From positions 161,105-225,104 of the forward strand of contig NZ_CABVQK010000016.1 of NCBI RefSeq assembly GCF_902499335.1: DNA of 64,000 nt, in the 5' to 3' direction. Below, in pieces: positions 18,791 through 26,767 of the stretch; within the stretch, counting starts at the first letter, position 1, and the number at the start of each line of letters is the position of its first letter. Origin of the DNA: Burkholderia lata (lineage in GTDB: Bacteria; Pseudomonadota; Gammaproteobacteria; Burkholderiales; Burkholderiaceae). The position numbers and the translations under genes were made by a program. The notes beneath the pieces are model-generated. The model saw nothing but the letters and a program-made list of their open reading frames with translations, was not told the origin of the DNA and ran no database searches.

Positions 18791-18810
18791 AGTGACTTTC
18801 ATGAGTCACT
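18791..18810. promoter_or_regulatory. Perfect inverted repeat upstream of MFS gene
   Basis: AGTGACT-N6-AGTCACT, a 7-6-7 dyad that begins 20 bases before the MFS start codon (minus strand). The position suits an operator controlling the MFS-mmsA unit. The cognate regulator is not obvious. Confidence 0.55.
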
Positions 18811-18960
18811 TTCCTTTAGATGCCGCGTCGCGGCCTGTGCGCGATGGCTTGCATCAGGCGCGCAAACGGGCTGACGCAGCGCGCCTGATGCTCGCTGAAT
18901 CTCAGCGTCGACGGCGGACGGCGCTTGGCGCCGATCGCCGCCGTTGGCGCTGGAAAATCG

Positions 18961-19851
18961 CTAGGCGTTTTTTGACAAATGAAGAACGAGCGATGTCGCG
19001 TCGAGATCGGCACCGCCTGTTTCCGCATGCCTCGTCATCAGCGCGTATGCGGTTTCTGCGGTTTCGAGGCGCGCACCGACCTCGCGCCCCGCTTCGACGG
19101 CAAGGCTCAGATCCTTGGCGAGCAGCCAGGTCTTGAAGCCCGCTTTGTACCCGTTCGACGCAGGCGATGCATCGACGACACCGGGTGCGGGGTTCCACAG
19201 ACGGAAAGACCAGTTGTCGGCAGACGAACGCGTCGCGATCTCGAAAAATGCCTTCATGTCGAGGCCGAGCCGCTGTCCCAATGCCGTTGCCTCACAGTTG
19301 ACCGTGACGCTGACGGCCATGATGAGATTGTTCACAACCTTGGCGGCTTGGCCTGCACCCGGGCCACCGACGTACGCAATGTAGTCGCCAAGCGGTTGCA
19401 GCAATTCGGTGGCCTGCCCCGCATACGCGTTGTCGCAGCCGATCATGAACGTGAGCGTGCCGTCGCGCGCGCCCTCGGTTCCACCCGATACCGGTGCCTC
19501 GACGAAGACGATACCGGCCTTTGCCGCGGCGGCATGCAGCTTGCGCGCGTAGTCGATGCCGATCGTCGAGCAGTCGATCACGATCGTGCCGGGACGCGCG
19601 CTTGCAAATACACCATCGGCAGCCGTCATGACATCGTGGACGTCTGCGCCCGAAGGCAGCATGGTGTACACCACGTCGGCGTCCTTGCATGCGTCCGCGA
19701 TCGATTCGCTTACCTGTACGCCATTGGCAGCGGCGTTCCGGCGCGCAGTGGCATCGATGTCTACGCCGCGAACGGTATAGCCCGATCTGACCATGTGTCT
19801 GGACATGGGGTTACCCATCAGGCCGAGGCCGATCCACGCAATAGTGGGCAT
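18961..19851 (-). CDS. 3-hydroxyisobutyrate dehydrogenase-like oxidoreductase
   Basis: NAD(P)-dependent beta-hydroxy-acid dehydrogenase of 296 residues. The Rossmann fingerprint 'IGLGLMGNPM' is at about 6-15, the substrate motif 'EAPVSGGTEGARDGTLTF' is near 118-135, and the catalytic lysine is in 'GAGQAAKVVNNL'. It would oxidise 3-hydroxyisobutyrate or a similar acid to the semialdehyde that mmsA uses. It precedes the MFS and mmsA genes on the same strand, separated by 189 bases. A second homologue lies at 22307. Confidence 0.88.
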   Translation of the reverse strand: MPTIAWIGLGLMGNPMSRHMVRSGYTVRGVDIDATARRNAAANGVQVSESIADACKDADVVYTMLPSGADVHDVMTAADGVFASARPGTIVIDCSTIGIDYARKLHAAAAKAGIVFVEAPVSGGTEGARDGTLTFMIGCDNAYAGQATELLQPLGDYIAYVGGPGAGQAAKVVNNLIMAVSVTVNCEATALGQRLGLDMKAFFEIATRSSADNWSFRLWNPAPGVVDASPASNGYKAGFKTWLLAKDLSLAVEAGREVGARLETAETAYALMTRHAETGGADLDATSLVLHLSKNA

Positions 19852-20050
19852 GACGGTGCTCCTTTTCTAACGATGTGGGTAGTCGCAACGAAGTCTGAAT
19901 CGCTCGGTCCCTGCGTCTCCTGGACAAGGGCATGCTCCGAGCCTGTGAGGAATCTTAGGATCGGGAATATGGGGTGCACAGCGCACGAGCGGCCAACGGC
20001 TGTGCAGAAATGCCGGAAGTGGCGGCTCGATCCGTCGACGGCCGCGCGTG

Positions 20051-20089
20051 TAAAAAAAATGGCCCGCCAGTTCTCAGGCGAGCCATTTG
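20051..20089 (-). terminator. Intrinsic terminator of the flavin reductase gene
   Basis: Read on the minus strand this is a GC-rich hairpin (AAATGGCTCGCC / GGCGGGCCATTT, one mismatch, 8-base loop) followed by eight T residues. It begins 33 bases after the stop of the gene at 20122. Confidence 0.8.
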
Positions 20090-20121
20090 GAGTACCGATC
20101 TTGTCTCGGTCGCTGCCGGCG

Positions 20122-21168
20122 TTACGCAGCCTCTCTGGTATCCAGCCAGACCGACCCGTACCGGGTGTACGGACGGGGAATTTCTATGTACTCCTTCAAA
20201 TCGTCCGCAGCACTACGCACCCAGAACGGATCTCGCAGCATTTCCCGACCGACGAAAACGAGATCCGCTCGCCCGTTCCGCAGGATCTCTTCGGCTTGCC
20301 GGCCGTTCGTGATCATCCCGACCGCTCCGGTGGCAATACCGACCTCCTTGCGAAGCAGCTCGGCAGCCGGCACTTGATATCCGGGATAGGTCTGCACCTT
20401 GACCATCTTGATACCGCCGGAACTGCAATCGATGAGATCCACACCCTGTTCCTTCATCCAGCGACCATATTCCAGGAACGACTCCGGGGTGTTGCCGCCG
20501 TCGGTGTAGTCGGTACTGGAAATTCGGACAAACAGCGGACGATCACCCCAATGAAGCTTCACCTCTTCGATGATCTCGCGCACGATCCGATAGCGCCGCT
20601 GCGCATCGCCACCGTATTCGTCATCCCGTGTGTTTGCCAGTGGCGAAAGGAACTCGTTCAGCAGATAGCCATGCGCGGTGTGGAGTTCCAGCACATCGAA
20701 ACCGGCTTCGCGGGCGCGCCGCGCCGCACGGCCGAACGACTTGACGAGTTCCGGAATTTCATCGAGCGCGATCTGGCGCGGAACCGGACTTTCCGGCGTA
20801 AAGGGAATGGACGAAGGGGCGATACGAACCACGCCCGGCAAATCCGCATTTCGGCCCGCGTGTCCGATCTGGGCACCGACCTTGGCGCCGTATCCATGCA
20901 GCAGATCAACCAGGTCGCGCAACCCGGCGACATGATCGTCGCTCCAGATTCCGAGATCACCGGGACCGATGCGGGCGTCCTTGTGCACGGCCAGGGTTTC
21001 GAAAAAGATCAGGCCGGCCTGACCCAACGCGCGGGCGCCATAGTGAACGTGATGCCATGCGGTGACCAACCCGTCCTCCCCCGCACTATGCATGCACATC
21101 GGGGACATAACGACGCGATTCTTCAGCTTCAGACCTTTGATTTCAAAGGGCGATAACAACAGACTCAT
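20122..21168 (-). CDS. NADH:flavin oxidoreductase, old yellow enzyme (YqjM-like)
   Basis: FMN enzyme of 348 residues that reduces activated C=C bonds of enals, enones or related compounds with NAD(P)H. 'VVMSPMCMHSA' carries the YqjM-type flavin-tuning cysteine (C25), and 'LELHTAHGYLLNEFLSP' carries the substrate-binding His-x2-His pair. 'FVGREMLRDPFW' near the end is also typical. The start chosen is 21168 (MSLLLSPFEI); the extension to 21330 would cross the regulatory repeats and overlap the divergent HxlR gene. Regulation by that HxlR protein is likely. Confidence 0.88.
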   Translation of the reverse strand: MSLLLSPFEIKGLKLKNRVVMSPMCMHSAGEDGLVTAWHHVHYGARALGQAGLIFFETLAVHKDARIGPGDLGIWSDDHVAGLRDLVDLLHGYGAKVGAQIGHAGRNADLPGVVRIAPSSIPFTPESPVPRQIALDEIPELVKSFGRAARRAREAGFDVLELHTAHGYLLNEFLSPLANTRDDEYGGDAQRRYRIVREIIEEVKLHWGDRPLFVRISSTDYTDGGNTPESFLEYGRWMKEQGVDLIDCSSGGIKMVKVQTYPGYQVPAAELLRKEVGIATGAVGMITNGRQAEEILRNGRADLVFVGREMLRDPFWVRSAADDLKEYIEIPRPYTRYGSVWLDTREAA

Positions 21169-21219
21169 CTCGACGACTCCGTCAGGTTTTGATGTGGAGC
21201 CGATGCTAAACTTAACCCG

Positions 21220-21263
21220 CAGTTTTCGTAAGTACGCACAGTTTTGTGCAGTAGGCACAGTTT
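21220..21263. promoter_or_regulatory. Three direct repeats, 19-bp period, in the OYE/HxlR spacer
   Basis: CAGTTT occurs at 21220, 21239 and 21258, exactly 19 bases apart. The middle copy is within a perfect dyad, GCACA-GTTT-TGTGC (21236-21249). The repeats sit between divergent start codons at 21168 and 21294, where an HxlR operator is expected. Confidence 0.6.
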
Positions 21264-21293
21264 GGATACCACTAGTCACGTGAGGCGCGTCAG

Positions 21294-21677
21294 ATGAAGC
21301 TCGGAATTCCGCATGGAGAGGTTGAGGCATTCGCCTGTCCCGTTACGTTTACCGTCGAGGTCATCGGCGGGAAGTGGAAGTCCCTGATCCTCTATCACCT
21401 CATGTCGGGTACGCGTCGATTCAACGAGTTGAGGCGCCTGATGCCCGAGGTGACGCAGCGGATGTTGACCCTGCAGCTGCGTGAACTCGAAGCCGACAAC
21501 GTCGTTGCACGAGAGGTCTATCGGGAAGTACCGCCGAAGGTCGAGTACTCGCTGACGCCGCTCGGCCAGACGCTGGCTCCGCTGATCAGCGCGATGCGCG
21601 ACTGGGGTGCCGCGCATGAGCAAGCGATCCTGGAATACCGGCAAACCGACAAGGGCGACAGCGGTAGCGACGCTTGA
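21294..21677 (+). CDS. HxlR-family transcriptional regulator
   Basis: DNA-binding regulator of 127 residues with a single winged helix-turn-helix domain. The family opening 'CPVTFTVEVIGGKWKSLIL' carries the conserved C15, which senses electrophiles or thiol stress in relatives such as YodB and HypR. The remainder matches the family to the end ('VEYSLTPLGQTLAPLI'). It is divergent from the old-yellow-enzyme gene, an arrangement commonly used for electrophile-responsive control. Confidence 0.88.
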   Translation: MKLGIPHGEVEAFACPVTFTVEVIGGKWKSLILYHLMSGTRRFNELRRLMPEVTQRMLTLQLRELEADNVVAREVYREVPPKVEYSLTPLGQTLAPLISAMRDWGAAHEQAILEYRQTDKGDSGSDA

Positions 21678-21889
21678 CCCACGGCACTCGACAACGCGAG
21701 CGGATGGCGGGAGCGATCCGCGACTCATCGCAGCAGCGGATGTCGGTCGCGCCGAGCGTCATGACGCAACATCCGCCTGACTTTTTGGGATCTCCGGATG
21801 TTTCGCCGTTCGGCGTGCGCCGTGATCCGGTCGCTTTTCCGAATCGCAACGACGTCGATCAGCCCCCTGATTTCCGATGAAGGCAGACT

Positions 21890-22125
21890 TGCCTCCACCG
21901 CTACACCCGCCCGCTCCCTGTCTTCCACTTTCGCGAGCAGTTCAGCTCCGCCTTCCTTGAGCTCATGGCCACTTGCCTCGCGGGCAAAAGGCGCTCGAAC
22001 GACCGCCTTTTCCAACGCCTGAATTCGCCGCACCAGCGGCGAGTGCTCTACACCAAGGTGAGCTTCCCGGTGCGCGCCTGCGCCAGCAAGAATCTGAGGT
22101 CATTCCGATTCAACGCACGCTCCAC
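21890..22125 (-). pseudogene. Remnant of a LysR regulator gene (N-terminal part, frameshifted)
   Basis: Reading the minus strand from 22125, one frame gives 'LNRNDLRFLLAQARTGKLT' and then a stop. From about 22055 another frame continues 'GVEHSPLVRRIQALEKAV', 'FAREASGHELKEGGAELLAK' and so on. Together these reconstitute a LysR helix-turn-helix domain with a small deletion at the frameshift. Similarity fades below about 21900 and no effector domain remains. Its intact relative in this window is the LysR protein at 11972. Confidence 0.7.
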
Positions 22126-22306
22126 ATGATGCGGCGTGCAATTCTGCACATCGATTGTGCACCCTACCCATCTGCCTCCGACGTTTTCCTCATGATACGT
22201 TCAATCACATGACGGAAATACGGGCTGATATGCGCAATACAAAATTCAGGTACGTACTGCAATTTTGTCGCGCCAGTCGATGAATTCAACATACGGAGAC
22301 ACATCC

Positions 22307-23212
22307 ATGTCGGACATCGGGTTCATTGGGCTTGGCAATATGGGACTGCCGATGGCAAAGAACTTGCTCAGGGCCAACCATCGTTTGAAGGTGTTCGATC
22401 TGAATCCGGTTGCGTTGGAAGCGGCCGCAGAATTTGGCGCCGAGGTCGCAGCACATGCCATCGATGCATCACAGGATGTGGACGCCGTGATCACCATGCT
22501 GCCGAACGGCAACATCGTCGAGTCGACCTACCTCGGCGAAAACGGAATACTATGGACTGCGAACCGCAATCCGGTCTATATCGACTGCTCGACGATCGAC
22601 CCGAGCTCGTCGAGGACGATCGCAGACGCAGCAAATCGGCACGGCCGCGAGGTAGTCGACGCGCCCGTGTCCGGCGGGATCATGGGCGCCCGGGAAGGAA
22701 CGCTATGTTTCATCGTCGGCGGCAAAACGGAAACCGTAGAGAAAATCGATCCGATTCTTCGTGCAATGGGCAAGACCGTGATCCATGCAGGCGAGCATGG
22801 CGCGGGACAGCTGGCGAAAATCTGCAACAATCTGCTCGCAGCCGTCTTGATGGCCGGTACTGCCGAGGCGTTGGCATTGGGCGCCAGGAATGGGCTCTCG
22901 CCTCGCATCCTGTCGGATGTGATCCGGAATAGCAGCGGTCGCAACTTCATGGTGGACCGGTGGAATCCGTGGCCCGGCGTACTGCCGGACGTACCGTCCA
23001 GTCATGCATACAACGGCGGCTTCCAGGTCAATCTCATGCTCAAGGATCTGGGTCTGGCATTGAACTGCGCGCAGACAGCACAGGCGAGCGTTCCGCTTGG
23101 GGCATTGGCACGAAACCTGTTTGCCTTGCATGACGAAGCGAATGACGATAACTCGCTTCTCGACATATCCAGCATCCAGAATTTTTACTACAGAAACCCA
23201 CAACCCGACTAA
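22307..23212 (+). CDS. 3-hydroxyisobutyrate dehydrogenase-like oxidoreductase
   Basis: NAD(P)-dependent dehydrogenase of 301 residues. The fingerprint 'IGLGNMGLPMAKNL' is at 7-20, the substrate loop 'APVSGGIMGAREGTLCF' is near 119-135, and the catalytic lysine is in 'GAGQLAKICNNLLA'. The ATG at 22307 is preceded by GGAGA; an in-frame start at 22265 lies before that site. Its GC content is lower than that of the homologue at 18961, so the two are distinct genes rather than a fresh duplication. A small DUF1330 gene follows 14 bases later. The lost LysR gene upstream was probably its regulator. Confidence 0.88.
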   Translation: MSDIGFIGLGNMGLPMAKNLLRANHRLKVFDLNPVALEAAAEFGAEVAAHAIDASQDVDAVITMLPNGNIVESTYLGENGILWTANRNPVYIDCSTIDPSSSRTIADAANRHGREVVDAPVSGGIMGAREGTLCFIVGGKTETVEKIDPILRAMGKTVIHAGEHGAGQLAKICNNLLAAVLMAGTAEALALGARNGLSPRILSDVIRNSSGRNFMVDRWNPWPGVLPDVPSSHAYNGGFQVNLMLKDLGLALNCAQTAQASVPLGALARNLFALHDEANDDNSLLDISSIQNFYYRNPQPD

Positions 23213-23226
23213 GCAAGGAGACTGTC

Positions 23227-23517
23227 ATGGCCAAGGCCTACTGGATTGCGCATGTGGAAGTTTTCGACGCCGAATCCTATGCGATCTATGCAAAGGGAGC
23301 GACGGAGAGTTTTGAGAAATATGGCGGGAAGCCGTTGGCGAGAGGAGGATTCACTCGGCATCTGGAAGGACAGCAGCGGCCGCGAAACGTGGTGATCGAG
23401 TTTGACAGCATGGAAACTGCGTTGGCGTGCTACAACTCGCCTGAATATCAAGCGGCAAAGTCTTATCGTGATGGCAAGGCGGTCGCCGATCTGATGATCG
23501 TGGAAGGATTTGAATGA
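23227..23517 (+). CDS. DUF1330 family protein
   Basis: Small protein of 96 residues with the dimeric alpha/beta-barrel (DUF1330) pattern 'YWIAHVEVFDAESYAIYAKG' followed by 'RNVVIEFDSMETALACYNSPEYQAAKSYR'. It lies 14 bases behind the dehydrogenase at 22307, with an AAGGAG ribosome site, and is surely in its operon. The function of the family is not established. Confidence 0.85.
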   Translation: MAKAYWIAHVEVFDAESYAIYAKGATESFEKYGGKPLARGGFTRHLEGQQRPRNVVIEFDSMETALACYNSPEYQAAKSYRDGKAVADLMIVEGFE

Positions 23518-23784
23518 ACTGCGTTCGCCGCAGGAAATGAAAGGTCGGGACGCGGCACGAACACACCGTTGCGTTGCCCGGTTCGAGCACTAAAAGGCAG
23601 ACGCGACACGTTCTGAGCGATGGAGCAAGCCCGCGTATCCCGATGAAAATCCGTGGTGCTTGCTTCGGTCTCAGCGCCCCTGGCGCCACGACGTCTGTCG
23701 ACGTGCCGCCTACGGCGACTGCTTCTCCGACACAGAGGTTGTGACGCGTCGCTTGCTAGAGCCAAAGGCAGGGTCCACAAACGA

Positions 23785-24387
23785 TCAAGCCTGACGGCTA
23801 CGGGCTTTGCGCATGCTTTCAGCTGCGACTTTCGACTCGTTCAGCAGCATCTCCGCCGCCTGCCACGCCCTTGCGGCAGCACGCGGATCCCCGATCGCAC
23901 GCGCATCCGCGGTCGCCCCGCTCAGCAACATCACGTACACGCCTGCAAGCTGACGCGCCCGGCGACGCGGAACGATCTCGGAGAGCAGTTGCTCCATGAG
24001 GGCCAGCAAGTCATCCCGATAGCGCACCGCCACGTCGGTCACCTTGGGGCAGGTCGCACCGAACTCGGCCAGCGCGCGCTCGAACAGGCAGCCCGCAAAC
24101 GCCGGGCTACTGAACCAGGTGCCGTACCAGTCGAAAATCCCCTTCAGGCGCGCAGTGGCGTGCGGCATGGGGCCGAGCTTGGCAGCGATGCTCTCCATGA
24201 TGAAGGTGTAGCGCTGTTCCAGCACTGCCTTGATGAGATCGTCCTTGCCCGCGAAGTGATGGTAGAGCGTCATGCGGGCAACGTCCGCTTCGGCGATGAT
24301 CCAGTCGATGCCGACCGGATGAAAACCATGGAGGGAAAACAACTCCCCTGCCTTGTCGACCACCTGCTGGCGTTTGCTCGCGCGCAT
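23785..24387 (-). CDS. TetR-family transcriptional regulator
   Basis: Repressor of 200 residues. The TetR helix-turn-helix is at about 5-55 ('GFHPVGIDWIIAEADVARMTLYHHF') and the rest is an all-helical ligand domain. The following open stretch (24388-24978) holds no divergent partner gene, so its target is not evident. It converges on the DUF1330 gene, 267 bases away. No operator dyad was identified. Confidence 0.85.
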   Translation of the reverse strand: MRASKRQQVVDKAGELFSLHGFHPVGIDWIIAEADVARMTLYHHFAGKDDLIKAVLEQRYTFIMESIAAKLGPMPHATARLKGIFDWYGTWFSSPAFAGCLFERALAEFGATCPKVTDVAVRYRDDLLALMEQLLSEIVPRRRARQLAGVYVMLLSGATADARAIGDPRAAARAWQAAEMLLNESKVAAESMRKARSRQA

Positions 24388-24924
24388 TCATGCATCTCCT
24401 GACTACAGGGCGGCATCTTAGCACCGCCGCCAGCACGGCTCCTTTCAGCCTGTAGGGCAAGCGTTGCCGACTGCCGGATACGCTCTCGCGATTCAGCGCA
24501 GTGAATGCTGCGTCCTCCACGCCCCTCTCATTCGTCTTGCGCCAGACAAGAACCGGGGCGCTCAGGAATCCCGGCGAAAAGTTGTACGCGGCAACGTTAG
24601 TGCCTGTTCGTGCGATACGCCGGGGGCGTGGGATAGACAGCAAGCAGTCGGCTCCGAGTACTCGGGAAACGCTATCACGCACGATGTCCGGAGGGTCCGC
24701 GGGCAGGAACGCTGCGACATGACGTTCCGGGTGAATCGGCAGACATCGTCAGCCACCACGAAGTCAAGGGAAACTGCCGGCTTCGGCAACACGGGATCAC
24801 TTCACCGCGACGGCGCCAACGGATCAAGACTCGCAACCGATACGCCGTCAGCGAACATCGTCACCCGAGCCGACACAACCATCGAGTACGGGTTTTGACG
24901 CAGATGACTCCACGCGGGAGTGTG
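24388..24924. other. Gene-free stretch beside TetR gene
   Basis: About 540 bases in which no recognisable gene, RNA or repeat was found. Short open frames exist on both strands but resemble nothing familiar and have no ribosome sites. The TetR promoter must lie at its left end. Confidence 0.4.
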
Positions 24925-24941
24925 TGCCAGCCCGGCTGGCA
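24925..24941 (-). terminator. Perfect hairpin after lipoprotein gene, possible terminator
   Basis: TGCCAGC-CCG-GCTGGCA forms a perfect 7-3-7 hairpin 38 bases beyond the stop of the minus-strand gene at 24979. No T-run follows, so it may only stabilise the transcript end. Confidence 0.4.
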
Positions 24942-24978
24942 TCCAATCGGATCGCAATTGCCGCTGCTCGCAGATGTT

Positions 24979-25839
24979 TCAGCAAGGCACCCGGCCACCG
25001 CCCATCATGCACCATCGCTGCGTCTCCTGTGGCGGGGGCGCATACGGTAGTCCGGTCCTCGGATCGATGTGATCATACTGACCCGTGGGGTGTCGAGCCC
25101 TCCACGCGGCCTGCTCGGCATACTGTTGCTCGATCGCGGCATGCTCGCGTGCCAGATCTGCCTTCTGCGCATCGTCCAGTTTCTTCGTCATGGTCACGAG
25201 CCGTGCGAACTTTGGATCGCGAACATCCTGCAGGGGCGGAAACGGTGGCGCAGGCGGCATGATGAGCACAGGGCCGGTGTATTTCGGTATCGGCAACCTG
25301 GATGGCCGGCCAAAGTTCGCCGCCATATCCATCTCCCACAAGGCGGCGTCCATTCCGAGCACATGTTCGTAGTCGCGATTGACGACCGCCAGCGTGACCG
25401 GCCCCGACGGCGCCGGCAATGGCTGCAGGGAAGGTGGCAGCGTCTGTCGAGCCTCGGGATAGATGGTGCGGGCATAGGCGATTGCGGCGACGGAGTACTG
25501 CTGCAGCACCGCCTCGTACGCTTCCAGTATCTGCGCTCGACCATAGCCGCCAGGATTCTCGAACATCGGCTTATATGCCAACACCTTCCGGCTATACAAC
25601 GCATTCGCATTCCGCTGCTCTGCGGCGAACTGTTGTTGAGGATCCGTCGGCGCAGACGCCGATAGGGGCGCACACCCCGAAAGCACGCTGGCGACAAGCA
25701 ATAGCCCGACTGTCGCGCGCACAGCCGACGGGCATTGACGCGACGTATCCGCGATCACCTGGTTGACCAAGGCGAACAAAACAGTGGTTTTCTTGATCGC
25801 GCTTGTCTGCATGGCACGGTATCTGGAAGGCATGGTCAT
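24979..25839 (-). CDS. Lipoprotein of unknown function
   Basis: Protein of up to 286 residues. A hydrophobic helix ends in the lipobox LSGC at C56, so the mature chain is probably a lipid-anchored envelope protein. The unusually long 40-residue head before the helix suggests the true start is further in (for example ATG at 25812 or GTG near 25722); no ribosome site decides this. The mature part is rich in Pro, Ala and Gln, has a possible coiled segment ('AREHAAIEQQYAEQAAWRARH'), and ends in a cysteine. No family was recognised. It is next to another unknown gene at 25927. Confidence 0.65.
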   Translation of the reverse strand: MTMPSRYRAMQTSAIKKTTVLFALVNQVIADTSRQCPSAVRATVGLLLVASVLSGCAPLSASAPTDPQQQFAAEQRNANALYSRKVLAYKPMFENPGGYGRAQILEAYEAVLQQYSVAAIAYARTIYPEARQTLPPSLQPLPAPSGPVTLAVVNRDYEHVLGMDAALWEMDMAANFGRPSRLPIPKYTGPVLIMPPAPPFPPLQDVRDPKFARLVTMTKKLDDAQKADLAREHAAIEQQYAEQAAWRARHPTGQYDHIDPRTGLPYAPPPQETQRWCMMGGGRVPC

Positions 25840-25926
25840 TTTTAGCTAGGTCCTGATCGCGACTGTGAATGCGATGCGTCGCAGTAGTAATGAAATCGGC
25901 ACAAAGCGCTCATAGAGCGCTGAACG

Positions 25927-26298
25927 TCAGTCCAGCGCACATCGCGCGAGGATGCCCCGATCGACGAGCGACGTCAGCAACCCCGTGTATGTCGGGCATG
26001 CCGCGGTCGCATTGCGTGCAAGCACGTCGTCGATTTCGGCCTTGTCGTTGCGCACGCACTCGTACTGCCGCGCAGTGGATGGATGCAGCGAAGCGAACGC
26101 GCCGCACAAATGCACGAACGCAACGACTTCCTCGAACATTCTCGTATTGATCTCGATGGCGACCATCATTTCTGAGCTATATCCGCATTCCGAATCCACC
26201 TTTTCTACATAGGCCCGCATGTCGTAGGCGGGCAACCAAGGTGGCTCCAATCCGTTCAGGCTACGGGCAATCTCATTGATACTGCCAGTCAGTGTCAT
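25927..26298 (-). CDS. Hypothetical cysteine-containing protein
   Basis: Protein of 123 residues with no signal peptide or membrane helix and five cysteines ('DSECGYSS', 'VHLCGAF', 'QYECVRN', 'AACPTYTG', 'ARCALD'). A good ribosome site (AGGAA, 7-base spacing) precedes the ATG at 26298, which is the main reason to accept it. Its codon use is less GC-biased than that of the neighbours, pointing to an accessory origin. No family was recognised. The lipoprotein gene at 25839 follows 87 bases later on the same strand. Confidence 0.6.
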   Translation of the reverse strand: MTLTGSINEIARSLNGLEPPWLPAYDMRAYVEKVDSECGYSSEMMVAIEINTRMFEEVVAFVHLCGAFASLHPSTARQYECVRNDKAEIDDVLARNATAACPTYTGLLTSLVDRGILARCALD

Positions 26299-26549
26299 CG
26301 TGAAATTCCTGCGTATACCGAACTGGACGCCCCCGCACCGCGTGGCATCAGATCCACATCTTTACGAAGCGAGAAGAACGATATGATGAATGTATACTAG
26401 TCGATCTACTTTGACTAGAATCGCGATCAGTGAGGTCGAAGCAATCGGCGCAGGCACAACGGTCGCCGTGTTGTTACTTCGCGATATATTTCCCGTTCCT
26501 AATATTTGGGAAATGAACACGTTTCACAAAAGCGCTGCTCGGCGGTTAA
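26299..26549. other. AT-rich intergenic block
   Basis: About 250 bases with clearly lower GC content than the window. It contains several stop codons in all frames and short near-repeats such as ACTAGTCGA / GACTAGAAT around 26394-26420. It may hold divergent promoters for the cysteine-rich gene and for the plus-strand cluster. No gene was found. Confidence 0.45.
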
Positions 26550-26714
26550 TACACACTCGCGATGCCGGCGACAGGCAAGACCGGATTCTGCGCCGGCACC
26601 GGCATCGGCTTTTGCGACTTCGGGTACGCGGCCCCTGCCGGCAAGCCGACGTTGACCACCGTAGGCGACGGCGACCTTCCATCCGTCACGGATTACGACG
26701 TCAAGTGCCGCTGA
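26550..26714 (+). pseudogene. Orphan C-terminal coding tail (about 50 codons)
   Basis: A short frame with strongly Burkholderia-like codon use ends at the TGA at 26712. From an ATG at 26562 it reads 'MPATGKTGFCAGTGIGFCDF...' and ends 'SVTDYDVKCR'. There are three cysteines and a Gly-rich extracellular-looking composition. Just upstream the frame hits a stop inside AT-rich DNA, and no ribosome site is visible. I read it as the surviving 3' end of a larger secreted-protein gene, though a small cysteine-rich peptide gene cannot be excluded. It lies 54 bases before the lipoprotein gene at 26768. Confidence 0.45.
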
Positions 26715-26767
26715 TCATCCATCGTTGGCTGCGTCGCCCTGCCCACCACAAAAACCGAGAGCGCCTC

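Noticed and set aside
24464..24898. Open frames on both strands in the gene-free stretch beside TetR
   Set aside because: No ribosome sites and no recognisable protein features.
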